DNA of 58,554 nt from Desulfobacula sp. (GTDB lineage: Bacteria > Desulfobacterota > Desulfobacteria > Desulfobacterales > Desulfobacteraceae). The stretch's first letter is position 1. Every line of letters starts with the position of its first letter. Shown here one piece after another: positions 8,051-15,905 of this stretch. The notes below the pieces were generated by a model that saw nothing but the letters and a program-made list of their open reading frames with translations, had not been told where the DNA came from and ran no database searches. Both the position numbers and the translations under genes were made by a program. The stretch lies in assembly GCF_030611305.1 (NCBI RefSeq), contig NZ_JAUWQB010000011.1, positions 1 to 58,554 of the forward strand. Direction: 5' to 3'.

Positions 8051-9660
8051 TGAAAACTGTTGCAGATATCATTTTGCATAATGGCAATATTCAAACCCAG
8101 GATGGTTTTCATCCAATGGCCCGGGCCGTTGCCGTATCAGGCAAGAGGATTTTAAGTGTCGGGTCTGACAGGGATATTTTGGGTTTGGCTTCAAGCCACA
8201 CACAAGTGATTGATCTTGATAACAGATTGGTATTGCCGGGATTTATTGATACCCACTTTCATTTTTATGAGTGGGCGTTGAACTATGACAGTATTGATTT
8301 TTCACGGGTCGGCTCGTTTAAGGAAATGGAAAACGCTGTTTCAAACAAGGCCCTGGCCCTTGGCGAGGGTAACTGGGTGTTGGGCCAGGGATTTAATGAG
8401 TCGGACTGGCCTGAAAATAAAATACCGGATCGGTATGATCTTGACAGGATTGCACCCAATAACCCGGTTTGTATCTGGAGATGTGACCTTCATTTGTCTG
8501 TTGCCAATTCTCTTGGCTTAAAGCTTGCCAAAATCGGTTTTGAAACCCCTGATCCAGAAGACGGTGTGATTGCAAAGGATACATCCGGCCGTCCCACAGG
8601 TGTTCTAAAAGAGCTTGCCTCAAACCTGATCAGGAATGTCCTGCCTAAACCTTCCCGTGCAGCCGTGCTTGAAAATATGCAAAAAGCCGTAGGCGATGCC
8701 CATAAATTTGGACTTACATCCATCCATGATATCCGGCTCATGGGAGGACTTGACGGCGCAGATGCGTTAAAGGCATGGCAGCAGCTTCATCGGGAAAACA
8801 GGCTTCATATCCGTTGTCATGTGGCTCTTCCCGGGGAAATGACAGACCAGGCCATTGATTTAGGGCTTTGTACAGGGTTTGGGGATGACCTTTTAAAGAT
8901 CGGTTATTTAAAGTTTTTTTCCGACGGAGGCATGGGCGCAAGGACCGGCTGGATGACAAAAAAATATCTTGATGCAGAATTTGGTATGCCCTTAACCCCG
9001 GTTGCGGATATTGAAAGGGCTGTGTTAAAAGCCGATCAGGTCGGATTGAGCGTCATGGTGCATGCTGTTGGTGACCGGGCCAACAAAGAAATTATAGCCA
9101 TGTTCCAGAGGATTGAAAGCCATGACCGGACCCGGTGTATAATCCCCCATCGAATCGAGCATGTTCAGATGATTCTGCCCGAAGATCTTGAAAAACTTTC
9201 AACGTTGAAAAACATTGCTGTCTCCTGCCAGCCCAACAACTTAAGCCTTGATATCTCCATGATTGATTCCTGTGCAGGGCCCAGAGGAAAGTATGCCTAT
9301 GCCCTGAAAAATATTTTAAAAACAGGTGTTCCCCTGATGCTCAGTTCTGATGCCCCTGTGGCAGATCCCAATCCTCTGGCAGGGATTTATTCTGCTGTTA
9401 CAAGAAAAAGAATGAATAAGACCCCGGAGAAGGGATGGTATGTGGAGCAGGCACTCAGTGTTGAAGAAGCCGTTAAAGGGTATACGATCACCCCGGCTGT
9501 GGCGTCAGGGACAGGGGATTGTCTGGGGTCCATTTCAAAAGGAAAGATTGCGGATATCATTGTTCTTGACCAGGATATCTTTAAGATTGATCCTGATGGG
9601 ATCGCTGATACAAAAGTGGATATAACCCTTTTTGATGGAAGAATTGTCCATGAAAGATGA
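8050..9660 (+). CDS. YtcJ-like metal-dependent amidohydrolase
   Basis: A 536-aa cytosolic amidohydrolase of the YtcJ/NfdA (amidohydrolase_3) type. Motifs in order: LPGFIDTHFHF near residues 60-70 (HxH metal ligands), SDGGMGARTG near 290, VHAVGDRANKE near 337, PHRIEHVQM near 362 and SSDAPVADPNPL near 435. Members hydrolyse amide, N-formyl or cyclic ureide-type bonds, and the natural substrate here is unknown. It shares a one-base overlap with the upstream epimerase gene and overlaps the start of the regulator gene, so the three are translationally coupled. It may release or open the compound that the epimerase handles. Confidence 0.85.
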   Translation: MKTVADIILHNGNIQTQDGFHPMARAVAVSGKRILSVGSDRDILGLASSHTQVIDLDNRLVLPGFIDTHFHFYEWALNYDSIDFSRVGSFKEMENAVSNKALALGEGNWVLGQGFNESDWPENKIPDRYDLDRIAPNNPVCIWRCDLHLSVANSLGLKLAKIGFETPDPEDGVIAKDTSGRPTGVLKELASNLIRNVLPKPSRAAVLENMQKAVGDAHKFGLTSIHDIRLMGGLDGADALKAWQQLHRENRLHIRCHVALPGEMTDQAIDLGLCTGFGDDLLKIGYLKFFSDGGMGARTGWMTKKYLDAEFGMPLTPVADIERAVLKADQVGLSVMVHAVGDRANKEIIAMFQRIESHDRTRCIIPHRIEHVQMILPEDLEKLSTLKNIAVSCQPNNLSLDISMIDSCAGPRGKYAYALKNILKTGVPLMLSSDAPVADPNPLAGIYSAVTRKRMNKTPEKGWYVEQALSVEEAVKGYTITPAVASGTGDCLGSISKGKIADIIVLDQDIFKIDPDGIADTKVDITLFDGRIVHER

Positions 9661-11056
9661 ATCATCACACATGACCACGACATATCTTCAAACGATTTTT
9701 AATCGGTCGGCTGATGGTTTGATGATCTGTGATGCCAAGGGAACAATCCTAAAGCTTAATCGTGCGGCTGAAATCTTAAACGGGGTAAAGGCATCTGAGG
9801 TTCTGGGAAAAGATGTTAGAACCCTTGTAAAAGAAGGACAGATTGACAGGTCAGCCACCCAGGAAGTCCTTGAAACAAAACGCCAGGTCAGTGTAATTCA
9901 GACGACACCGCGATCAAAATATACCTTGCTGGTTACGGGAACCCCGGTTTTTGATGATCACCATAATATTGTTTTTGTTGTTATAAATGAACGGGATATT
10001 TCTCTTATTGAAAGCATGAGAAAGGAGCTTGCGCTTGCACGGCAGGAATCTGAAAAAATTAAGGATGAGTTGACCGAGTTAACCCTGCTTGAATTAAAAG
10101 AGAACAATATTGTGGCCCAGAGCGATTCAATGAAGCAGACTTTAAAGCTTGCCTTAAAACTATCTGTTATTAATGCTTCCAATATTCTGATCCAGGGAGA
10201 ATCCGGGACAGGCAAAGGGTTGCTGGCAAAATTCATTCATAAACACAGGACGGGGAGTAAAATGCCGTTTATTCAGATCAATTGTGCAGCCCTGCCTGAA
10301 AACCTTCTAGAGGCTGAATTGTTTGGATATAAAAAGGGAGCGTTTACCGGAGCCAGTGAAAAAGGAAAGATAGGTTTGTTTGAATTGGCATCCGGGGGCA
10401 CGATTTTCCTTGATGAAATCGGGGAAATGTCCATCGGGGTACAGGCCAAGCTGTTGAAGTGCCTGGATGATCACGAAATTATGCCTATTGGTGGTACCGT
10501 CCCAAAAAAAATAGAATGCTCGATTATTGCCGCCACAAACCAGGACCTTGACTCCCAGACATTCAATAAGAAGTTCAGGCTGGATCTTTTTCACAGGCTT
10601 AATACATTTACGCTTTTGATTCCACCATTGAGACATCGGCCTGAGGATATTCTTGAGCTGGTTCGAATAACCCTGAAAAAATATAACAAACAATACAATC
10701 GCAGAGCACGTATCGGTTACAAGGCTTTTGAGACACTTCAAGCTTATGACTTCCCGGGGAATGTCCGGGAACTGATCAATATCATTAAGCAGGCCATTGT
10801 TATGTGTGACAGACGGTCTTTGGATGATTATCTGGTAAAAGCATTAAACAAGATCACGCCCCTTGGAACAAAAGTGCAACCAATGAAAGAAGGCAGCACT
10901 CTTTCGGATAAAATATGGGCGGTTGAAAATGAAATATTGATGCAGGCAGCTATGAAATGCCTTACCACCAGGGAGGCAGCCAGCTTTTTGGGAATCAGCC
11001 AGCCCTCTGTGGTCAGAAAATTTAAAAAGCACGGGATTGCTATTATAAAAAAGTAA
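9650..11056 (+). CDS. PAS-domain sigma-54-dependent transcriptional activator
   Basis: A regulator of about 468 aa. An N-terminal PAS sensor covers about residues 10-120, a short coiled linker follows, and the central AAA+ domain carries Walker A GESGTGKG (near 183), the sigma-54 contact loop GAFTGA (near 230) and Walker [15 protein letters not shown]-terminal helix-turn-helix ([17 protein letters not shown]) follows. The HTH resembles the TyrR-type group more than classical Fis. ATG 9650 has GGAAG at 9637-9641; upstream in-frame TTG 9632 and ATG 9635 are alternatives. It overlaps the amidohydrolase gene by 11 bp. A good -24/-12 promoter 230 bp downstream, in front of the ABC transporter genes, is its likely target. 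The PAS domain may sense the imported compound. Confidence 0.9.
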   Translation: MKDESSHMTTTYLQTIFNRSADGLMICDAKGTILKLNRAAEILNGVKASEVLGKDVRTLVKEGQIDRSATQEVLETKRQVSVIQTTPRSKYTLLVTGTPVFDDHHNIVFVVINERDISLIESMRKELALARQESEKIKDELTELTLLELKENNIVAQSDSMKQTLKLALKLSVINASNILIQGESGTGKGLLAKFIHKHRTGSKMPFIQINCAALPENLLEAELFGYKKGAFTGASEKGKIGLFELASGGTIFLDEIGEMSIGVQAKLLKCLDDHEIMPIGGTVPKKIECSIIAATNQDLDSQTFNKKFRLDLFHRLNTFTLLIPPLRHRPEDILELVRITLKKYNKQYNRRARIGYKAFETLQAYDFPGNVRELINIIKQAIVMCDRRSLDDYLVKALNKITPLGTKVQPMKEGSTLSDKIWAVENEILMQAAMKCLTTREAASFLGISQPSVVRKFKKHGIAIIKK

Positions 11057-11149
11057 CAGTGATCCGTTTTTGTATCAGGCATGTGGATAAGCCTTCTATT
11101 TAAGGCTTTGGATGGATATAATTTTGATCCATTTTTAAATCGGATTATA

Positions 11150-11197
11150 TATTCAATTATTTTAGATGGTTGAATACATATTGATGATTCATATGTA
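11150..11197 (+). promoter_or_regulatory. Two overlapping inverted repeats, candidate activator-binding sites
   Basis: TATTCAA (11150-11156) pairs with TTGAATA (11170-11176), and TACATAT (11175-11181) pairs with ATATGTA (11191-11197). Both are perfect 7-bp arms. They lie about 90-135 bp upstream of the -24 GG at 11286, the usual distance for enhancer sites of sigma-54 activators. Binding by the neighbouring PAS regulator is inferred. Confidence 0.45.
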
Positions 11198-11284
11198 AAT
11201 CAAAATAGATTTTTTACAATTATTAAAACTTTTCTGAAATCAAAATCCTTTTAATTTCAGATAGTTAATAAAAAAATTAATATA

Positions 11285-11300
11285 TGGTACAAGAATTGCA
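11285..11300 (+). promoter_or_regulatory. Sigma-54 (-24/-12) promoter of the ABC transporter operon
   Basis: TGGTACAAGAATTGCA matches the sigma-54 consensus TGGCAC-N5-TTGCA with one substitution. GG (11286-11287) and GC (11298-11299) are separated by exactly 10 bases. Transcription should start near 11311, giving a leader of about 54 bases before the permease ATG at 11365. The upstream gene encodes a sigma-54 activator, which supports the call. Confidence 0.8.
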
Positions 11301-11364
11301 CCGAATTAAAATTTTAAATGCAGCTAAAATCGTATGAACTAGTAATAAGGTATAGGATGGTTGA

Positions 11365-12234
11365 ATGAAAAATAAATCTTGGAAGCCCTGGATTTTATTA
11401 TCCCCCTCTTTGATAGCTGTCTTTCTCCTTTTGGTTATACCCATCTGTTTTGTGATTGTATATAGTTTTTGGCTCAGAGCACCAAGTGGTGCGGACATCC
11501 CCGCCTTTCAATTTGGTAATTATGCTAAATTTTTTGCAGATTTTTTTTATCCGTCCATCCTTTTAAATACACTTCGTGTTGCCCTTGAAACGGTTATTTT
11601 ATGCCTGATCCTGGGCTACATCCCGGCATATTTTTTTTATAAGACGGAATCCCGGTTCAAACCCTTTCTCATGATACTGGTCATGCTGCCATTCTGGATC
11701 AGCTTTATCATCCGGACCTTAAGCTGGATAAACATCCTGGGAGATTCCGGGTTGATCAATCACCTGCTGCTGAAGTATAATATCATCTCCACTCCTTTGG
11801 CCATGCTGTATAACGAAGGGGCCGTCATCATGGGCCTTTTACAATACCTTTTGCCATTCATGATTTTAAATATTTACGTCAGTCTTGATGGCATTGATAA
11901 AAGCCTGGCTGAAGCGGCAAAAAGCCTTGGATGCACAGAATGGCAGGCCTTCAAAGAAGTGACACTTCCTTTAAGCCTGCCAGGTGTGAGTGCCGGGTGC
12001 CTGCTTGTTTTCGTGTTGACCTGCGGGACATACCTTCCCCCGATGATTCTAGGTGGTCCTGGAAATGAAATGATCGCAAACCTGATCTTCAAGCGGATAA
12101 TCGGAACCCTTGACTGGCCGTTTGGTTCGGCCATCAGTGTTATTTTAATGGTGCTGTTGATGGTCATTGTCTACACCTACAACCGATATATGGGCATCGG
12201 CCAGATATTTAAAACACTAAGCAATGAATCGTAA
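11365..12234 (+). CDS. ABC transporter permease, spermidine/putrescine (PotB) type
   Basis: A 289-aa inner-membrane permease with six predicted hydrophobic segments. The first is at residues 10-35 (LLSPSLIAVFLLLVIPICFV). The EAA loop that contacts the ATPase is AEAAKSLGCTEWQAFKEVTLPLSLPG near residue 185. Its pairing with a PotC-type permease, a binding protein and a PotA-type ATPase shows a polyamine/opine/iron-type importer. Substrates of this family range widely. The first gene behind the sigma-54 promoter at 11285. Confidence 0.9.
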   Translation: MKNKSWKPWILLSPSLIAVFLLLVIPICFVIVYSFWLRAPSGADIPAFQFGNYAKFFADFFYPSILLNTLRVALETVILCLILGYIPAYFFYKTESRFKPFLMILVMLPFWISFIIRTLSWINILGDSGLINHLLLKYNIISTPLAMLYNEGAVIMGLLQYLLPFMILNIYVSLDGIDKSLAEAAKSLGCTEWQAFKEVTLPLSLPGVSAGCLLVFVLTCGTYLPPMILGGPGNEMIANLIFKRIIGTLDWPFGSAISVILMVLLMVIVYTYNRYMGIGQIFKTLSNES

Positions 12235-12259
12235 CAATGGGTCGTAACAGGGAAGAAAT

Positions 12260-13060
12260 ATGAAAAAATTTATTTCAGGATGGTCATTGATAAAAATATT
12301 TACACTCCTGGTTTATATTTGGATGTTTACCCCGATTATTGCCGTTGTCCTTCTCTCATTTAATCCCCAGCAGTTTGGATCATTCCCAATGGAGGGGTTC
12401 AGTTTCAAGTGGTATGTAAAGCTCTCGCATAATTCAACTATTTTGGATGCCTTTAAGAATTCCCTGGTGCTGGGGTCCTGCACAGCGGTATTGGCCACGG
12501 CTTTTGGCGTGCCTGCCGCCATGGCGTTTATTCGATATGAGTTTAGGGGCAAGGAATTTTTAAACACCCTTTTAATTGCACCCATCATGATTCCAGAGGT
12601 TGTATTGGGGGTTGCTTTATTGTTATTTATCAGGTGGCTGCAACAACCAAAGAGTTTTGCCCTGCTGCTCATAGGTCATGTGGTTTTAACCCTGCCCTAT
12701 GTCCTTCTTATTGTCCAGGCAAGACTTGTAGGAATTAAAAAGGAATATGAGGAAGCCGCATTGTCCCTTGGCGCAAACCCGTTTCAAACATTCAGGGAAA
12801 TTACGTTTCCCTTGCTGGCACCTGCGATCTTAGCTGGAATGCTGTTCGCCTTTACCATTTCCTTTGATGATGTAACAGCAACGCTTTTCTGGGCCACGGC
12901 ACAGAATCAGACCGTTCCTGTGAAAATATTCGGTATGCTGCGAAACTCCATCAGTCCTGAAATTAACGCCCTTGGTGCGGTCATGATTGTTCTGACGGTT
13001 TCGACCCCTCTTCTTGCAGGATATATCTCAAGAAAGTTTGCAAAAGGAATAGGAAAATAA
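12260..13060 (+). CDS. ABC transporter permease, PotC type
   Basis: A 266-aa second inner-membrane permease of the importer. About six hydrophobic segments are visible, and the EAA motif reads EEAALSLGANPFQTFREITFPLLAP near residue 165. It starts 25 bp after the PotB-type gene, with GGGAAG directly upstream of ATG 12260. Like PotC, it is slightly shorter than its partner. It should form the heterodimeric channel with the upstream permease. Confidence 0.9.
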   Translation: MKKFISGWSLIKIFTLLVYIWMFTPIIAVVLLSFNPQQFGSFPMEGFSFKWYVKLSHNSTILDAFKNSLVLGSCTAVLATAFGVPAAMAFIRYEFRGKEFLNTLLIAPIMIPEVVLGVALLLFIRWLQQPKSFALLLIGHVVLTLPYVLLIVQARLVGIKKEYEEAALSLGANPFQTFREITFPLLAPAILAGMLFAFTISFDDVTATLFWATAQNQTVPVKIFGMLRNSISPEINALGAVMIVLTVSTPLLAGYISRKFAKGIGK

Positions 13061-13129
13061 ACAAAGGTTTAAGCATCAAGGCGGCACATAATATTATTAG
13101 TTTAATTCTAAGGAAAAAGGAGAAAAAGA

Positions 13130-14290
13130 ATGGGAAAAGATTTGAAGAGAAAGTTTGATGATGTTTATGAAAGTTATCAGCAAGGCAACATTTCAAGACG
13201 TGATTTTGTAAAATTTCTTGGCATTTCCGGCGCTGCATTGGGACTGATTGGCGGTCCTTTTGGGCTTGTACAAAACGCATTTGCTGCAAAATCAATTACC
13301 TTACATTCCTGGGGCGGGTCAACCTCTGAAGCATTAAGAAAATTTGCATTTGATCCTTTTACCAAAGCCACTGGAGTTAAAGTGATTGATGCTGCATTTA
13401 CGGGTATGGCTGCATTTTTAACACAGGTAAAAGCCTCTTATCCACCCGGCGGAGAATTTAATATCGCCCATTTAAGCGCTGTTTATGATTATGCCCGCTA
13501 CACAGATCTCGGGTTTGGTGTTGAACTGGATGAAAGTAAAATACCCAATCTCAAGAATGTAATGAGCAAAATGACCAACACCCTGAAAGGAATCAGTAAG
13601 GGAACTCTTTCTGCCGTGCCTTATGATTTAGGCCAGACAGGTATTGCCTATAATACAGATAAAATATCCAAGGAAAAAGCTGAAAAACTTGGTGCATCTT
13701 TATTATATGACAAGAGCCTTAACGGAAAACTTGGATCATGGGGTGGAGACCACATCACCAACATGTGGTATGCAGCGCTTCATACGGGACAGGACCCGAA
13801 CAATATCAAAGACGAGAAAGCAGTCTGGGCGGCTTTGAAAGAACAAAGAGGCATGATTAAAAAATATTGGGCATCCGGTTCCGAGCTGATGAGTCTTCTG
13901 GGAAATGGTGACATCTATGCCACTGTTGCCTGGTCAGGCAGGGTAGGATTACTGCAGAAAGAGGGGCATCCAATTGGATATCTTGCACCGGAAGGTACTT
14001 ATTCCTGGATGGAATACATGTATGTCCTTAAGGGGACAGACCTTGACGTGGCTCAAAAGCTACTCAATTTTATGCTTGAACCCGAAGCTGCCAAAGCCGT
14101 TTCCATAGGCATGGGCTATCCGCCAAGTCTTGACCCGACAAAAATTGCCATGCCGGATGAAATCAAAAAATTACCGGCATTTGACCCTACAGGCACGTTA
14201 GAGGGGTATAAGTTTGCAGATCCTGCATATTGGAATGCCCATCAACTTGACTGGGCTGAAAAATGGGACAGGATTATGGCCGGCAAGTAA
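13130..14290 (+). CDS. ABC transporter periplasmic binding protein with Tat signal
   Basis: A 386-aa extracellular solute-binding protein of the PotD/spermidine-putrescine type. The N-terminus carries a twin-arginine export motif SRRDFVKFLG (Arg23-Arg24) after an unusually long charged n-region, then a hydrophobic stretch and a likely cleavage after AFA at about 53. Tat export implies periplasmic delivery of the folded protein. The mature chain starts SITLHSWGGSTSEALRKFAF, typical of the family. Strong GGAGAA ribosome-binding site. A stable hairpin directly follows the gene and separates it from the ATPase gene, which would favour excess binding protein. Confidence 0.92.
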   Translation: MGKDLKRKFDDVYESYQQGNISRRDFVKFLGISGAALGLIGGPFGLVQNAFAAKSITLHSWGGSTSEALRKFAFDPFTKATGVKVIDAAFTGMAAFLTQVKASYPPGGEFNIAHLSAVYDYARYTDLGFGVELDESKIPNLKNVMSKMTNTLKGISKGTLSAVPYDLGQTGIAYNTDKISKEKAEKLGASLLYDKSLNGKLGSWGGDHITNMWYAALHTGQDPNNIKDEKAVWAALKEQRGMIKKYWASGSELMSLLGNGDIYATVAWSGRVGLLQKEGHPIGYLAPEGTYSWMEYMYVLKGTDLDVAQKLLNFMLEPEAAKAVSIGMGYPPSLDPTKIAMPDEIKKLPAFDPTGTLEGYKFADPAYWNAHQLDWAEKWDRIMAGK

Positions 14291-14305
14291 GTTAATCACA
14301 AATGT

Positions 14306-14336
14306 CTTCAGACCCCGGCCTGGCCGGGGCCTGAAG
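14306..14336 (+). repeat. Intercistronic GC-rich hairpin after the binding-protein gene
   Basis: CTTCAG at 14306-14311 pairs with CTGAAG at 14331-14336, and the inner CCCCGGCC/GGCCGGGG arms pair as well. No T-run follows, so this is more likely an mRNA-stabilising or attenuating stem-loop than a full terminator. Confidence 0.65.
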
Positions 14337-14380
14337 ATTAATTTGCCCGAAGATTACTTTAATGGATAATTTGGGAGCGT

Positions 14381-15484
14381 ATGGCTTTGAAACAGGAAAA
14401 AGACCCTGCATTTGTAAAATTTACCGGGATTGAAAAACGGTATGGAAAAGTTGTTGCAGTTAAAAAGATGGACCTTGAAATTCCGGAAGGGTCCCTGGTA
14501 ACACTTTTAGGCCCCTCTGGATGCGGCAAAACAACACTTTTACGAATGCTTGCAGGCTTGGAGGAACCAACCCATGGAGATATCTATATCAAAGGCAAAC
14601 GGATCAATGATACTCCGATCCACAAAAGAAACTTAGGGATGATATTTCAGAACTATGCACTTTTTCCCCATAAAACCATTTTTGATAATGTGGCGTTTGG
14701 ACTTAAGTACAGGAGTGCGTCAAAAGCCATTATGAAAGAAAAAGTTGAAAAAGCTCTGGAAACAGTCCGGCTTCCCGGAGTCGGGGACAGGATGCCATCC
14801 CAGTTATCAGGTGGCCAGCAACAGCGTATTGCTCTTGCAAGAGCCATTGTTATTGAACCGGATGTGTTGTTGATGGATGAACCCTTATCAGCTCTTGATG
14901 AAAATTTAAGGGAAGATATGAGAAGAGAGATTGACAATCTCCAGCAGGCTTTGGGAGTGACCACTATCTTTGTTACCCATGATCAGAGAGAGGCATTGTC
15001 CATGTCAGATAAAGTTGTGGTTATGAAAGACGGTTTTGTTCAGCAGGAAGGTGATCCTGAAGAGGTTTATAACAATTCGGTCAACCATTTCGTTGCAGAT
15101 TTTCTAGGGCATTCCAATTTTCTCAATGCCATTGTAAATGAGAAACAAGACGATTATTTGAGTGTAACCCTGGAAGATAACACTACCTGCCTTGCGGTTC
15201 CGGCAGGAACATTTAACAAAGGGGACAAGGTGGAAATGGTAATCCGGGCGCAAAAATTTAACCTGGGTTACAGAGCCGACCATGTTCCGGAACAAGGGGA
15301 GAATGTTTTTTTCGGAAAGATTGTGGATCGCAGTTATATGGGAGGAGAAGTCAGTTATTTTATAGAACTTGAAAACAAGCTTGTGCTGCATGCAATAAAC
15401 TTTGTCAAACGATCTCCATATCGGCGGGGTGATGAGGTTTTTATGAAAGTTATGCATGAACACTGCCGGTTACTTAAAATTTGA
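14381..15484 (+). CDS. ABC transporter ATPase, PotA type
   Basis: A 367-aa ATPase of the importer. Walker A GPSGCGKTT lies at residues 44-52, the signature LSGGQQQRIALA near 139-150 and Walker B VLLMDEP near 162-168, followed by an H-loop in FVTHDQREA. The C-terminal 110 residues form a TOBE-type domain that usually tunes activity or senses substrate. It works with the two permeases and the binding protein encoded upstream. Its stop overlaps the start of the next small gene by one base (TGATG at 15482-15486). Confidence 0.93.
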   Translation: MALKQEKDPAFVKFTGIEKRYGKVVAVKKMDLEIPEGSLVTLLGPSGCGKTTLLRMLAGLEEPTHGDIYIKGKRINDTPIHKRNLGMIFQNYALFPHKTIFDNVAFGLKYRSASKAIMKEKVEKALETVRLPGVGDRMPSQLSGGQQQRIALARAIVIEPDVLLMDEPLSALDENLREDMRREIDNLQQALGVTTIFVTHDQREALSMSDKVVVMKDGFVQQEGDPEEVYNNSVNHFVADFLGHSNFLNAIVNEKQDDYLSVTLEDNTTCLAVPAGTFNKGDKVEMVIRAQKFNLGYRADHVPEQGENVFFGKIVDRSYMGGEVSYFIELENKLVLHAINFVKRSPYRRGDEVFMKVMHEHCRLLKI

Positions 15485-15816
15485 TGACGATAGATTTTTC
15501 AGGGCATAAAATGATCCGAAAAAGTTTTGGCTGGATTAAGAAACATCTTGATCCTTCAATGAGCTATATTATTTTTGAAAATGATTTAACCAAACAGCGT
15601 CTTTCTATTTTTTCCGAATCCCTTATCGCATATCAATATTTAAAAAAGGGAAATTATGCCTGGAAAAAAGTTTATGATTCCAAATACTCAAAAGAATACC
15701 TGGTCATAAAAATTGATCCGGAAAATGAAGATGAAACATTGGGAAAAGTCCTGGGATATGGATTCCCTAAAGATACTGTATACTATTTGTACAAGGCCGA
15801 AAAGAGGTTGTATTGA
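15484..15816 (+). CDS. Small conserved-looking protein of unknown function
   Basis: About 110 aa, not recognised. It is hydrophilic and mixed charge, with aromatic-rich blocks (SFGWIKKHLDPSMSYIIF, YQYLKKGNYAWKKVYD) and no cysteine pattern, signal peptide or membrane segment, so it should be a small cytosolic globular protein. ATG 15484 overlaps the stop codon of the ABC ATPase gene by one base, and the KamA-like gene follows, so it is translated as part of the importer/aminomutase operon. It might bind or modulate one of these partners, but nothing in the sequence proves that. Confidence 0.6.
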   Translation: MTIDFSGHKMIRKSFGWIKKHLDPSMSYIIFENDLTKQRLSIFSESLIAYQYLKKGNYAWKKVYDSKYSKEYLVIKIDPENEDETLGKVLGYGFPKDTVYYLYKAEKRLY

Positions 15817-15905
15817 GTTTGATGGAACCCGTTAGGAAAAAGATCCGTAATGTGGATGTTTCCGGACGGCTTGGAAATGAAATTTTTGTTTAAAGGAATA
15901 TGGTA

